Of a stretch of 64,000 bases of DNA, positions 35,331 to 45,173 are shown in pieces. Origin of the DNA: Fontibacterium subtropicum. GTDB lineage: Bacteria > Pseudomonadota > Alphaproteobacteria > Pelagibacterales > Pelagibacteraceae. The notes beneath the pieces were generated by a model. The model searched no databases and was not told the DNA's origin. It worked only from the letters and a program-made list of their open reading frames with translations. Where the stretch lies: positions 186,001-250,000 of the forward strand of contig CBDDXD010000001.1 in assembly GCA_965235415.1 (NCBI GenBank), written 5' to 3'. Position 1 is the stretch's first letter; every line of letters starts with the position of its first letter. A program made the position numbers and the translations under genes.

Positions 35331-36554
35331 TTGAGCATAAATTTACTAACTAAAAATCGAGCAATTATTGTATTTTTAGTATTTGCATTAGGATATTTCA
35401 TATCCACGCTCATAAGGGCCAGTACAGCAACTTTATCTCCTGTATTCTCTCAGGAACTTGGATTAAATTCTGGTGATCTTGGATTATTAGCTGGTGGATA
35501 TTTTTTAGGTTTTGCAGCCATGCAACTACCTAGTGGTTATTTTTTAGATAAATATGGACCAAAAAAAATAATCACTTTTTTTTTAATAATTGCTCTCATT
35601 AGCACTATAGCATTTTCTAAATCTGAAAATTTTCTAAATCTTCTAATGTCTAGAATTTTGATTGGGGTTGGAGTTTCGGTATGCTTAATGGCTCCCTTAA
35701 CAGGATATAGAAAATGGTTACCTCTTGAACAACAACAGCGAGCTAATGCTTGGATGTTAATGACCGGAGCTCTAGGAATGTTAGCATCAACAATTCCTAT
35801 ACAATGGTTATTGCCTCAAATTGGTTGGAGAAACATTTTTTTAATTATCGCTGGTTTAATTTTAATTACAGTAATTCTTATAATTTTTATTATTCCATCA
35901 TGGAATAAAACTGAATTACCTATAGAAGATAAAGGAATCTCGAGTTACAAAACTATTTGGACTCACCCATATTTTTTAAGTTTAGTCCCGCTTGGTTTTT
36001 TCAATTATGGAGGACTACAAGCAATACAAACTTTATGGGCAGGACCTTGGATGACAAACGTAAGTGGTTTTACTCCAATTCAATCTGCAACAAATTTATT
36101 TTGGTTAAATTTATCGATGTTAGTAACTTTTTTTATTTGGGGATTAGTTAATCCATATTTTCATAAAAAAGGAATTTCAACAGACAAAATTATTATAACT
36201 GGAGTCCCTTTTAGTTTTTTAGCTATCGGATTTATTATTTACTCTGGAGAAAATGTGAGTGGTTTCCATTTTGCTCTTTTTTTAATTTCTAGCATATTCG
36301 TATCTTTAGCTCAGCCCGCAGTTGGTATGACATTTTCTAATGCAATTGCTGGCAAAGCTTTATCAAGTTATAATCTAATTTTATTTCTTGGTACATTTAC
36401 AGTGCAGTGGTTAATTGGAGTCTTGATCGATTTATTTAAATCTTTTGGCTACAGCACTCTTTTTTCATATCAGTTAGCATTTTCTACATTCGGGATATTT
36501 TGCATGCTTTCTTATTTATACTTTGTGATTCATCACAAAGATCATTTAAAATAA
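35331..36554 (+). CDS. MFS transporter
   Basis: A 407-residue, twelve-helix major facilitator. Helix 1 is followed by STLIRASTATLSPVFSQELG, helix 2 has LGLLAGGYFLGFAAMQLPSG, and the motif A loop is DKYGPKK. This group includes nitrate-, carboxylate- and sugar-phosphate-type carriers, so substrate is open; its place after the TRAP and acetoacetyl-CoA synthetase genes suggests a carboxylate. Start is TTG at 35331, preceded by AAGGAA at 35319-35324, and no in-frame ATG nearby gives a full first helix. Confidence 0.82.
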   Translation: MSINLLTKNRAIIVFLVFALGYFISTLIRASTATLSPVFSQELGLNSGDLGLLAGGYFLGFAAMQLPSGYFLDKYGPKKIITFFLIIALISTIAFSKSENFLNLLMSRILIGVGVSVCLMAPLTGYRKWLPLEQQQRANAWMLMTGALGMLASTIPIQWLLPQIGWRNIFLIIAGLILITVILIIFIIPSWNKTELPIEDKGISSYKTIWTHPYFLSLVPLGFFNYGGLQAIQTLWAGPWMTNVSGFTPIQSATNLFWLNLSMLVTFFIWGLVNPYFHKKGISTDKIIITGVPFSFLAIGFIIYSGENVSGFHFALFLISSIFVSLAQPAVGMTFSNAIAGKALSSYNLILFLGTFTVQWLIGVLIDLFKSFGYSTLFSYQLAFSTFGIFCMLSYLYFVIHHKDHLK

Positions 36555-36600
36555 TAATTAATAGTTACTAATTAATAAAACTAAAATTAAAAGGTGGGAA

Positions 36601-36637
36601 TTTTAAAGTGCTAACTTATTAAGTTAGCACTTTAAAA
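36601..36637. terminator. convergent-gene terminator hairpin
   Basis: TTTTAAAGTGCTAACTTA at 36601-36618 and its exact complement at 36620-36637 form an 18-base perfect inverted repeat with almost no loop. It lies between the MFS gene and the convergent small-secreted-protein gene and is followed by A-rich DNA, so it could end transcription on both strands. Confidence 0.7.
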
Positions 36638-36643
36638 AAATGC

Positions 36644-36898
36644 TTACTTCTTAGCAGGAGTTAAAAGAGCAGAAGCGGCGTTGATTGATTTAACACAATC
36701 AGCTTCTTTTTTAGCTGCTAGTGCATCACCAGCTGCTTTTCTTAGATCAGCTGCTTTTTTTGTAGTTGCCGCATCTAATTTTGCTGTTTTTACTGCTGCA
36801 TCGTAACTTTTGATTAAATCAGCACAAGATTTAGCTTGAGCGTTTGCAAAAGATACGAATAAGAACATACTTACTATTGTTGCTAGTATAGTTTTCAT
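36644..36898 (-). CDS. small secreted Ala/Lys-rich protein
   Basis: An 84-residue protein with a clean signal peptide (residues 1-20, ending SFANA before QAK). The mature ~64 residues are helical, rich in Ala, Lys and Asp, and have two cysteines (SCADLIK and ADCVKS), which could form one disulfide. I do not recognise a family. The codon use is less AT-biased than its neighbours, as often seen for abundant proteins, so this may be a highly expressed periplasmic protein. Confidence 0.78.
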   Translation of the reverse strand: MKTILATIVSMFLFVSFANAQAKSCADLIKSYDAAVKTAKLDAATTKKAADLRKAAGDALAAKKEADCVKSINAASALLTPAKK

Positions 36899-37111
36899 TT
36901 GTTTCTACTTGTTGTTAAGTTAATTGGCGGGGAAACTATTTAATTTAATGTTTTCTGTAAATGTTTTTTTGACAAGGAAAAGCCTATATTCCAAATAAAG
37001 TTTTTAAAAATAAACTAATAAAATCAAGGTTTTTTAATAACCAATTTTTTTGCAATCTATGAGCTCTTAAAAAGGAATAAGAATTTATATTAAATTTATC
37101 AAGAATCGTTC

Positions 37112-39778
37112 TTATTTTTTTGATCTTATGCTTGCTTGAGCAGCAGACAATCTGGCTATTGGAACTCTGTATGGTGAACAAGATACATAATTAAGACCTG
37201 TTCTATGACAAAAGTCTATAGAATCTGGATCTCCACCGTGCTCTCCACAAATTCCAAGTTTTAAATTCTTTTTTGATTCAAGTCCTCGTGTGCATGCAAG
37301 TTTTATAAGTTCACCGACTCCATCTTGATCAATACTTACAAATGGATCAATTTTGAATATTTTATTTTCAACATAGTCATCTAAAAATTTACCAGAGTCA
37401 TCTCTTGATATGCCAAGTGTTGTCTGTGTTAAATCATTTGTTCCAAAACTAAAAAAGTCAGCATGTTTTGCAATATTTTTTGCATTAATAGCTGCTCGTG
37501 GAAGTTCAATCATAGTACCTACTAAATAATCTACATTGAAATTATTTTTCTTTTGAACTTCTTGTGCAGTGCGATCTACTAATCTTTTTAAAATTTCAAT
37601 TTCTCTTTCTGTTGCAACAAGTGGAATCATAATTTCTGGTATCACTGGTTCAACTTTTTGCTTTTGTAATTCATATAAAGCTTCAAAAATTGCTCGACAT
37701 TGCATTTCATAAATTTCAGGAAATGAAATAGCTAAACGACAGCCTCTGTGACCCAGCATTGGGTTTTCTTCATGCAAATAATTAATTCTATTTTTAATTT
37801 CACTTGAATGTATTTTTAAAGATTTTGCAACAATATCTATTTCTTTCTCTGTTTTTGGCAAAAACTCATGCAGTGGAGGATCTAATAATCTCACTGTAAC
37901 AGGAAGACCCTTCATAATTGTAAAAATTTCTACAAAGTCTTTTCTTTGAAATGGTAAAATCTTATCTAAGGCTTTTAAACGATCTTCTTTAGTTTTTGAA
38001 AGAATCATTTGTCTTACATATAAAATTCTTTCTTCATCAAAGAACATATGCTCTGTTCTGCAAAGTCCTATTCCTTCCGCTCCAAATCCTCTTGCAGTTC
38101 TAGAGTCTAATGGAGTTTCAGCATTTGCTCTAATTTTTAAAGTTCTTACTTCATCTGCCCACTTCATTATCTGAGAAAAATCTCCCGAAATATCAGGATT
38201 AATTGTTTTAACCTCTCCAAGCATAACTTCACCTGTTGAACCATCTATTGTAATAGTATCTCCTTCTTTAACTTCAATATTATCTACTTTAAAAAATTTA
38301 GCCGCATAATCTATTTTTATATTTCCAGCTCCTGAAACGCAGGCTCTTCCCATTCCTCTAGCAACAACAGCAGCATGACTTGTCATGCCTCCTCTGCAAG
38401 TTAAAATACCCACAGCAGCATGCATTCCATGGATATCTTCGGGGGATGTTTCAACCCTGACTAAAATAGTGTTTTGATTATTCGCTTTCATTTGCTCAGC
38501 ATCATCTGCATTGAAAGTAACTTTTCCAGTCGCTGCCCCTGGGGATGCTGGTAGTCCTTTTGCTATTACATTTTTTTTAGCTTTTGGATCTAAAGTTGGA
38601 TGAAGAAGAGTATCCAAAATTTTTGGATCAATTCTAAGCAAAGCCTCATCTTTTGTGATTAATTGTTCGCTAACCATATCTACTGCAATCTTTATTGAAG
38701 CTTTGGCTGTTCTTTTTCCTGATCTAGTTTGTAACATCCATAGTTTCTTATTCTCAATTGTAAATTCAATATCCTGCATATCGCGGTAATGACTTTCTAA
38801 TTTTTTATAAATTTTTGTAAGTTCAACAAAAGCTTCAGGCATAGTTTCTTCTAAGGAAAGATCTTCCGAAGATGACTCTAATCTTGCTTTTTTTGTAATA
38901 TTTCTTGGTGTTCGAATACCCGCAACAACATCTTCACCTTGAGCATTAATTAAGTATTCTCCATAAAAACTATTTTCTCCTGTGGACGGGTTTCTAGTAA
39001 ATGCAACGCCCGTAGCACAATCATTACCCATATTACCAAATACCATAGATTGTATATTAACTGCTGTGCCCCACTCTTCAGGAATATTATTTAATCTTCT
39101 GTAAGTTTTTGCTCTTTGGTTTTGCCAGGATTTAAATACAGCGCTAATTGCTCCCCATAACTGTTCGTGTGAGTCTTGGGGAAAATCTTTTTTTGTATAT
39201 TTTTTTACTATGTCTTTATAATTACCAACAATTGTTTTCCAATCTTCAGCTTTAAGATCTGTGTCTGATAATACACCTTTTGTCAGTTTATAATTATCAA
39301 GTAAGTCCTCAAAATTATGATGATCTACTTCAAGAACAACATTGCTATACATTTGAATAAAGCGTCTATAACTATCGTAAGCAAATGTTTCGTTATTAGT
39401 TTTTTTAATTAATCCTAAAACAGTTTTATCGTTTAGTCCTAAATTTAAAACCGTATCCATCATTCCAGGCATAGATACTCTTGCGCCTGATCTAACTGAT
39501 ACTAATAAAGGATTGTTAACATCGCCAAAATTTTTTCCTAAAATTTTTTCAATGTTTCGTATAGCATCTTCCACTTGTATCTTAAGATCGTCTGGATATT
39601 TTTGATTATTTTTGTAAAACTCAGTACAAACCTCTGTTGTAATTGTGAATCCAGGAGGAACAGGAAGACCTAACTTTCCCATTTCTGCAAGATTTGCTCC
39701 TTTTCCGCCTAAAAGAGGTTTTTGCGAAACAGTCCCTTCGCAGTTTGTACTATTAAACTGATAAACCCACTTTGGCAT
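37112..39778 (-). CDS. ppdK: pyruvate, phosphate dikinase
   Basis: PPDK interconverts pyruvate, ATP and phosphate with phosphoenolpyruvate, AMP and pyrophosphate. The 888-residue protein starts with LLGGKGANLAEMGKLGLPVP and PGFTITTEVC of the ATP-grasp domain, has SVRSGARVSMPGMMDTVLNLG, the swivelling domain with catalytic histidine in CRGGMTSHAAVVARGMGRAC near residue 455, and the PEP-binding domain with GLCRTEHMF, MLGHRGCRL and SFGTNDLTQ. It is three bases after glyS on the same strand. It likely links pyruvate from amino-acid and oxo-acid use to gluconeogenesis. Confidence 0.96.
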   Translation of the reverse strand: MPKWVYQFNSTNCEGTVSQKPLLGGKGANLAEMGKLGLPVPPGFTITTEVCTEFYKNNQKYPDDLKIQVEDAIRNIEKILGKNFGDVNNPLLVSVRSGARVSMPGMMDTVLNLGLNDKTVLGLIKKTNNETFAYDSYRRFIQMYSNVVLEVDHHNFEDLLDNYKLTKGVLSDTDLKAEDWKTIVGNYKDIVKKYTKKDFPQDSHEQLWGAISAVFKSWQNQRAKTYRRLNNIPEEWGTAVNIQSMVFGNMGNDCATGVAFTRNPSTGENSFYGEYLINAQGEDVVAGIRTPRNITKKARLESSSEDLSLEETMPEAFVELTKIYKKLESHYRDMQDIEFTIENKKLWMLQTRSGKRTAKASIKIAVDMVSEQLITKDEALLRIDPKILDTLLHPTLDPKAKKNVIAKGLPASPGAATGKVTFNADDAEQMKANNQNTILVRVETSPEDIHGMHAAVGILTCRGGMTSHAAVVARGMGRACVSGAGNIKIDYAAKFFKVDNIEVKEGDTITIDGSTGEVMLGEVKTINPDISGDFSQIMKWADEVRTLKIRANAETPLDSRTARGFGAEGIGLCRTEHMFFDEERILYVRQMILSKTKEDRLKALDKILPFQRKDFVEIFTIMKGLPVTVRLLDPPLHEFLPKTEKEIDIVAKSLKIHSSEIKNRINYLHEENPMLGHRGCRLAISFPEIYEMQCRAIFEALYELQKQKVEPVIPEIMIPLVATEREIEILKRLVDRTAQEVQKKNNFNVDYLVGTMIELPRAAINAKNIAKHADFFSFGTNDLTQTTLGISRDDSGKFLDDYVENKIFKIDPFVSIDQDGVGELIKLACTRGLESKKNLKLGICGEHGGDPDSIDFCHRTGLNYVSCSPYRVPIARLSAAQASIRSKK

Positions 39779-39781
39779 TTT

Positions 39782-41848
39782 TTAAACCTCAAATTTTGAA
39801 AAGTCAGCAAAACTATCAAAAGTTTTACACAATAGGAATAGTAACTCTAATCTGTTTTTTTTGATCTGCTCATTTTCATCATTGACTTTTACGTTATCAA
39901 AAAACTTATCAACAAAACCTTTTGTGCTAGCTAATAAAGCCATCGTCTGTTCCACAGTTCTTAATCGTGCAGGAGTTGTATAGTGTTCTCTAATTTCATT
40001 TATTTTTTCTAATAAAAAATTCTCTTCATTATGTTTAAATAAAACGGTGTCTGGATCTCCATAAAATTCTTGCTTAAGTTCTTTCTTTGATTGCTCTAAA
40101 ATGTTTGTACATCTTTTATAAACTGCAATAACATTTTGTCCGTCATCACTCTTCACAACTTTGTTCAAATTTTTAATTTTAGTAAACAATCCAAAATAAT
40201 CATCGGATCTACTATTAAATAAAACAGATTCAATAGCATCAGGTCTGATTTTTTGATCTTTTAGTAAATTTTTAAATCGGTCAGAAATAAAAGATAAAAT
40301 TTCCTCAGTAAACTTAAGGTTTTGCATACTCACTCTTTGAGTGAGATATGAATTTTTTGAGTTATTAATTAATTCTTTTAATGAAATAGAAATTCTATTT
40401 TCTATTAATATTCTAAGAATGCCAAGCGCTGATCTTCTTAATGCATAGGGATCTTTGGAGCTTGTTGGTTTTTCGTTGATTCCAAAGAATCCAACTAAAT
40501 TATCTATCTTATCAGCAAGTGCCACTGCGATTGAAATTTTTTCTTTTGGGACTCTATCTTCTGGTCCAACTGGTAAATAATGATCTGAAATTGCATTTGC
40601 AATTTCTAAACTAAAACCCTGTTCTACTGCAAAATATTTTCCAAGTACTCCTTGTAATTCTGGATATTCTCCTACTAAATCTGAAACTAGATCTGCCTTA
40701 CAAATAGAAGCAGCTATCTCTGCATCATCTTTTTTACAATTGATAATATCAGCGATGAATGAAGCTAAAACTCTTATTCTTTGGGTTTTGTCATAAAGTG
40801 AGCCTAAACTTTGATAAAAAGTAATGCCTTTAAGTTTACTTACTTGTTTTACTAAGTTTTGACTTTTGTTTTTTTCCCAGAAAAATTTTGCATCTGTTAA
40901 ACGCGCAGTAAGAACTCTCTCATTTCCTTTTATAATTTTATTCTTAATGTCTTCTTTATTTGCAACAACAATAAAACTATTAATTAATTTATTATTATTA
41001 TTAGAACGCATTGAAAAATATCTTTGATGATGCTGCATCGTTAAAATAAGAAGTTCTTCTGGTAATTTTAAAAAATCTTTTAAAAATGATCCTTTTAAAA
41101 CAATTGGATCTTCAACAAGATTAATAACTTGTTTAAGCAATTTATTATTAATTTCTAATTCGCAATCACTCTTTTTAAGAAATAATTGAATGCTTTTAGT
41201 AATTAGGTTTTCTCTTTCTGTATTATTAAAAATAATTCTTTTATCAGTTAATATTTTTTTAAAATGACTATAATCTCTAATAACAACTGCTTTATCTTCC
41301 AATGGTCCATCTACATAAGTAATATTTGTTGATGTTAAGTGAAAAAAATTAAATGCGATAGCTTGTTTATCAAATAAACATAAAATTGATTTTAAAGGCC
41401 TGCCCCAAGAAAGATCATAATTACCCCAACGCATTTTTTTTCTCCATTGTAGGCCATTTAAAAAATGAGGGATATTTTTCTTAATTTCTTCTACAACTGG
41501 TATTTCTTTTTTTTGTATTTTTACAAAAAAAAACTTTCCTTTGTCTGTTTCTTCTTCGTAAATTTCTTTTGAATCTAAATTATTTGATTTAATAAACCCT
41601 TGTATAGCCTGCTCTGGTGCTCCAACTTTTGGACCTCTTAAAACCTTTGCTTCGGTTTTAATATTTGTTGGTAAGTTATTGTAATAAAAAATTAATCTTT
41701 TGGGAGTTGAATAAATTTCACTTGCAACTTTTTTAAAATCATATTTTTCAAAAAATGACGTAAAATTTGCAGCAATATTATTCTTTGCATCTTCTTGTAA
41801 TGTGGGTGGTATTTCTTCAGAATATAATTCTAATAATAAGTCGGACAT
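39782..41848 (-). CDS. glyS: glycine--tRNA ligase beta subunit
   Basis: GlyS is the beta subunit of the tetrameric bacterial glycyl-tRNA synthetase and carries tRNA recognition. The 688-residue protein has the N-terminal LLLELYSEEIPPTLQ, LRGPKVGAPEQAIQGF, the EDPIVLKGSFLKDFLKLPEE region, LTMQHHQRYFS and DKIDNLVGFFGINEKPTSSKDPYALRR. Length is normal. The ATG overlaps the glyQ stop (TAATG) and ppdK follows closely. Confidence 0.96.
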   Translation of the reverse strand: MSDLLLELYSEEIPPTLQEDAKNNIAANFTSFFEKYDFKKVASEIYSTPKRLIFYYNNLPTNIKTEAKVLRGPKVGAPEQAIQGFIKSNNLDSKEIYEEETDKGKFFFVKIQKKEIPVVEEIKKNIPHFLNGLQWRKKMRWGNYDLSWGRPLKSILCLFDKQAIAFNFFHLTSTNITYVDGPLEDKAVVIRDYSHFKKILTDKRIIFNNTERENLITKSIQLFLKKSDCELEINNKLLKQVINLVEDPIVLKGSFLKDFLKLPEELLILTMQHHQRYFSMRSNNNNKLINSFIVVANKEDIKNKIIKGNERVLTARLTDAKFFWEKNKSQNLVKQVSKLKGITFYQSLGSLYDKTQRIRVLASFIADIINCKKDDAEIAASICKADLVSDLVGEYPELQGVLGKYFAVEQGFSLEIANAISDHYLPVGPEDRVPKEKISIAVALADKIDNLVGFFGINEKPTSSKDPYALRRSALGILRILIENRISISLKELINNSKNSYLTQRVSMQNLKFTEEILSFISDRFKNLLKDQKIRPDAIESVLFNSRSDDYFGLFTKIKNLNKVVKSDDGQNVIAVYKRCTNILEQSKKELKQEFYGDPDTVLFKHNEENFLLEKINEIREHYTTPARLRTVEQTMALLASTKGFVDKFFDNVKVNDENEQIKKNRLELLFLLCKTFDSFADFSKFEV

Positions 41849-42777
41849 TAATCAGAGTTCTTTAACCAAACTTCTGCTGTACTTTTAACAAGAGTTCTAA
41901 TTTTGTTAATAAATCCAGCTCTTTCTGTCACGGATATAACCCCTCTTGCGTCTAAAGTATTAAAGATATGACTGGCTTTTAAACACTGATCATAAGCAGG
42001 GAGAGCTAAATTTTTAGATAATAAATTCTGACATTCACCCTCTGTCATTACAAATGATTTTAAAAGATTATCTGTGTTTGCAAATTCAAAATTATATGCC
42101 GAAAATTCTTTTTCATTACGTTTATAAACCTCTCCATATTTAACACCATCATTGTTCCATCTAATATCGTAAACACTATCTACTCCCTGAATGAACATTG
42201 TAATTCTTTCAAGACCATAAGTGATTTCTGCTGAAACTGGTTTACATTCAAATCCTGCCATCTGTTGAAAATAAGTAAATTGAGTAATTTCCATTCCATC
42301 ACACCAAACTTCCCATCCAAGTCCTGAGGCTCCTAATGTTGGACTTTCCCAATCATCTTCTACAAAACGAATATCATGTTCTTTGTAATTAATTCCAAGC
42401 GCACTTAAGCTTCTAAGATAAAGACTTTGTACATTTTCTGGTGATGGTTTGATCAAAACTTGAAATTGGTAATAATGCTGAAGTCTATTTGGATTATCTC
42501 CGTAACGACCATCTGTGGGTCTTCTTGACGGCTGAACATATGCTGCCTTCCAAGGCTTAGATCCTAAAGATCTTAACGTTGTTGCGGGATGAAAAGTACC
42601 AGCTCCAACTTCCATGTCATAAGGTTGCATTACAACACAACCATAATCAGACCAAAATTTTTGTAATTTAAATATAACCTCCTGGAAAGATAAATCTTGT
42701 GGCTTAGATTTTTTTTTGGTTATAACTTTTTTTTTAGTTATAATTTTTTTTTTATTAAATTTCTTTTTAGCTGCCAT
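41848..42777 (-). CDS. glyQ: glycine--tRNA ligase alpha subunit with polylysine N terminus
   Basis: GlyQ is the catalytic alpha subunit. From residue 29 it matches the family: LSFQEVIFKLQKFWSDYGC, MEVGAGTFHPATTLRSLG, PSRRPTDGRYGDNPNRLQHYY-type sequence, and SAEITYGLERITMFIQGVDS. The first ~26 residues are an extra basic stretch with repeated KKKIITKKK/KKKVITKKK units. No start codon lies between it and the conserved core, so the extension is probably translated. It begins two bases after the upstream peptidase gene and is coupled to glyS. Confidence 0.95.
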   Translation of the reverse strand: MAAKKKFNKKKIITKKKVITKKKSKPQDLSFQEVIFKLQKFWSDYGCVVMQPYDMEVGAGTFHPATTLRSLGSKPWKAAYVQPSRRPTDGRYGDNPNRLQHYYQFQVLIKPSPENVQSLYLRSLSALGINYKEHDIRFVEDDWESPTLGASGLGWEVWCDGMEITQFTYFQQMAGFECKPVSAEITYGLERITMFIQGVDSVYDIRWNNDGVKYGEVYKRNEKEFSAYNFEFANTDNLLKSFVMTEGECQNLLSKNLALPAYDQCLKASHIFNTLDARGVISVTERAGFINKIRTLVKSTAEVWLKNSD

Positions 42778-42779
42778 TT

Positions 42780-43592
42780 TTATAAGCCATATTTGTTCCA
42801 GATGGATCTTACTTCTAGTTCATTTATAACTTCCGAATACGATCCTGGTAATTGTGAGGAAAGTTTTCTTTTTAACCAACTTTGCGCTGCTTCAAATTTT
42901 TTAACTCTGAGATCTTTACCGAATTTTTCTTTTAAAATTTCTTGTAAAGTTCCAACTCCATCAATTAAACCAAGTTCTAATGATTTTTTTCCAGACCAAA
43001 ATTCTCCTGAAAACAATATTGAATGATTTTCAGATTTTAATTTATCTTTTCTACTATTCTTAACTAAATTAATGAATTCTTCATGCAAATCTTTTTGTAA
43101 AGATTTTAACTTTTCAACATCTTCTTTTTTTTCCTCCAAAAATGGATCTAAGATACTTTTGTTCTCACCCGCAGTATGAACTCTTCTTTGTACTCCGATT
43201 TTTTTTATTAACTCTTGAAATCCAAATGCTGAATAAATAACTCCGATTGATCCAACGATTGAATTAGCATTTGCAAAAATTTCATCTCCTGCGCACATCA
43301 ACATATATCCACCTGAAGCCGCTACATCTTCGGCATAGGTAATTACTTTAACCTTTTTATCATCAGCTTCAGATCTAATAAGATCGTATAAAAGATTAGA
43401 CTGAACTGGTGATCCTCCTGGAGAATTTATAGAAATAACAACTGCTTTAATATTCTTTAAAGCAAAGGCTTTTTTAATAATATCGCTTTGACTGGCATAG
43501 CTCATGCCTTGGCTAAATCTACCTACATTGCCTATAACTCCATTTAATCTGATTAGAGAAACTATTGGTTTTGATTTAAAAAATGAGAACAT
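42780..43592 (-). CDS. signal peptide peptidase SppA-type S49 protease
   Basis: A 270-residue serine protease of family S49 that degrades leftover signal peptides and membrane fragments. It has VVISINSPGGSPVQSNLLYDLIR, the nucleophile serine in DVAASGGYMLMCAG near residue 92, ANANSIVGSIGVI, and a basic region FSGEFWSGKKSLELGLIDGVG that holds the lysine of the Ser-Lys pair. It lacks a strong N-terminal anchor, having only a weak hydrophobic start. It is the first gene of the minus-strand unit sppA-glyQ-glyS-ppdK. Confidence 0.88.
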   Translation of the reverse strand: MFSFFKSKPIVSLIRLNGVIGNVGRFSQGMSYASQSDIIKKAFALKNIKAVVISINSPGGSPVQSNLLYDLIRSEADDKKVKVITYAEDVAASGGYMLMCAGDEIFANANSIVGSIGVIYSAFGFQELIKKIGVQRRVHTAGENKSILDPFLEEKKEDVEKLKSLQKDLHEEFINLVKNSRKDKLKSENHSILFSGEFWSGKKSLELGLIDGVGTLQEILKEKFGKDLRVKKFEAAQSWLKRKLSSQLPGSYSEVINELEVRSIWNKYGL

Positions 43593-43682
43593 ATTTATTT
43601 AATATCTTTTAAACGTTTATTGTTAGTATTCCAGAATAAAAATTTAATAATACTTTATATTTATTAATGCTACAAACGCCTC

Positions 43683-44696
43683 ATGAAAAATAATATCGTA
43701 CAACTAGAAAAATTTCAGAAAAAAACACCTTACGATTCCCTTAAAGAAATATTTAATAACGATTTAGACAAGGTAGAGGATTTTACAAAATTAAAATTAT
43801 CAAGCGCAGTAAATCTGATTGATCAAATGGCTTCATACCAATTAAATTCGGGTGGAAAAAGATTAAGATCTATACTGACTTTAGCTAGCTCTAAAATTAC
43901 TGAATACAGAGGTGAGCATAATATTCATTTAGCTGCTTGTGTTGAGCTTATTCATAGCGCAACTTTATTACATGACGATGTTATTGATAACAGTACAGTA
44001 AGACGAGGCAAAAAAACTTCAAACGTTATTTGGGGAAACCAACCATCAATACTGGTGGGAGACTATTTTCTAAGTAGGTGTTTTGAAATTATGGTTGATG
44101 TTGGTTCTTTAGAAATTTTAAAATTATTATCAAATGTATCTGCAGAAATTGCTCAAGGCGAAGTCCTTCAACTTCAGCATAAAAATGAAGTAGATATGAC
44201 TGAACAAGTTTATTTAAATATCGTAACACAAAAAACAGCTTCATTATTTGGTGCGGCAATGAAAGTGGGCGGTTGTCTTGCAAATAAATCCGAGAATGAA
44301 AAAAAAGCCTTACAATCTTACGGCGTTAATCTTGGTATCGTATTTCAAATCAGCGATGATATTTTAGATTATAATTCTACTAAAGCCTTTGGTAAGAATA
44401 TTGGAAATGATTTTTATGAAGGTAAAATTACTTTGCCAATTATTATTTTATTTCAAAAATCAAATGATATTGAAAGAGAGCAAATTAAAAAATATTTCGC
44501 TCAAAAAATAAGAATAGAAAAAGAATTAAATCAAATTTTATTATTGATAAAAAAATATGATGTAATTACTATTTGCAAAAAAAGGGCAGAATATTTTTCA
44601 AATGTATCTTCTGACTCTTTAAATATTTTTAAAGATTCTGATATTAGAAAAAATCTACAGGAACTATCTTTTTATTTAATTAATAGGACGAATTAA
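43683..44696 (+). CDS. ispB: long-chain polyprenyl diphosphate synthase
   Basis: A 337-residue all-trans prenyl transferase. The first aspartate-rich motif is LLHDDVIDNSTVRRGK near residue 95 and the second is FQISDDILDY near 220; GKNIGNDFYEGKITLPI follows. Residues before the first motif fit octaprenyl/decaprenyl synthases that build the ubiquinone side chain, although the same family can supply geranylgeranyl diphosphate. It stands alone, divergent from the sppA unit. Its 3' end overlaps the tspO gene by 17 bases. Confidence 0.88.
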   Translation: MKNNIVQLEKFQKKTPYDSLKEIFNNDLDKVEDFTKLKLSSAVNLIDQMASYQLNSGGKRLRSILTLASSKITEYRGEHNIHLAACVELIHSATLLHDDVIDNSTVRRGKKTSNVIWGNQPSILVGDYFLSRCFEIMVDVGSLEILKLLSNVSAEIAQGEVLQLQHKNEVDMTEQVYLNIVTQKTASLFGAAMKVGGCLANKSENEKKALQSYGVNLGIVFQISDDILDYNSTKAFGKNIGNDFYEGKITLPIIILFQKSNDIEREQIKKYFAQKIRIEKELNQILLLIKKYDVITICKKRAEYFSNVSSDSLNIFKDSDIRKNLQELSFYLINRTN

Positions 44697-45171
44697 GAAT
44701 ATAAATTGTACTATTTAAATATAGTGCAAACGTAGACCACGCAAAATAAGGTAGCATTAATACAACAGAAGTCTTGCTGTATTTTGAATACAAAACCATT
44801 AAATATAAAATAAAAAAAATAATTATTGAAATTATAAAACTAGCAAGAAAAATTTGTTTATAATAAAAAAATACATAACTCCAACTTGCATTTATAAATA
44901 AGTGGATAAAATAAACTGCCAAAATTTTATTGGAATGTTTGCTTTTTTTATAAGCAAGCCAAACTGCTACTGACATCATTGCATAAAGCAGTGTCCACAC
45001 TGGCCCAAAAATCCAATTAGGAGGATTAAATGCTGGTTTTGCTAAATTATAATACCAAGGATCTAATGCTGCCTTTGTTACAAATCCTGCTGGAAAAGTT
45101 ATTAAAAAAGTAGCTACAACAATTATGAATAAACTTGAGTAGCCCTGTGATTTTGTTTTAGATTTTTTCAT
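44680..45171 (-). CDS. tspO: TspO/MBR family protein
   Basis: A 163-residue five-helix membrane protein of the TspO family (tryptophan-rich sensory protein), which binds porphyrins and other tetrapyrroles. Conserved features are DPWYYNLAKPAFNPPNWIFG, PVWTLLYAMMSVAVWLAY and the later NASWSYVFFYYKQ. It follows a small unknown gene by two bases on the same strand. In proteobacteria TspO responds to oxygen, light or tetrapyrrole level; the role here is not evident. Confidence 0.9.
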   Translation of the reverse strand: MKKSKTKSQGYSSLFIIVVATFLITFPAGFVTKAALDPWYYNLAKPAFNPPNWIFGPVWTLLYAMMSVAVWLAYKKSKHSNKILAVYFIHLFINASWSYVFFYYKQIFLASFIISIIIFFILYLMVLYSKYSKTSVVLMLPYFAWSTFALYLNSTIYILNSSY

Positions 45172-45173
45172 TA

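Noticed and set aside
36969..36990. TTGACA followed by TATATT as a promoter
   Set aside because: Spacing is only 10 bases and no gene follows on that strand before the convergent ppdK.
36984..37181. 65-residue minus-strand frame after ppdK
   Set aside because: Overlaps the ppdK end in another frame, with composition unlike a protein and no ribosome site.
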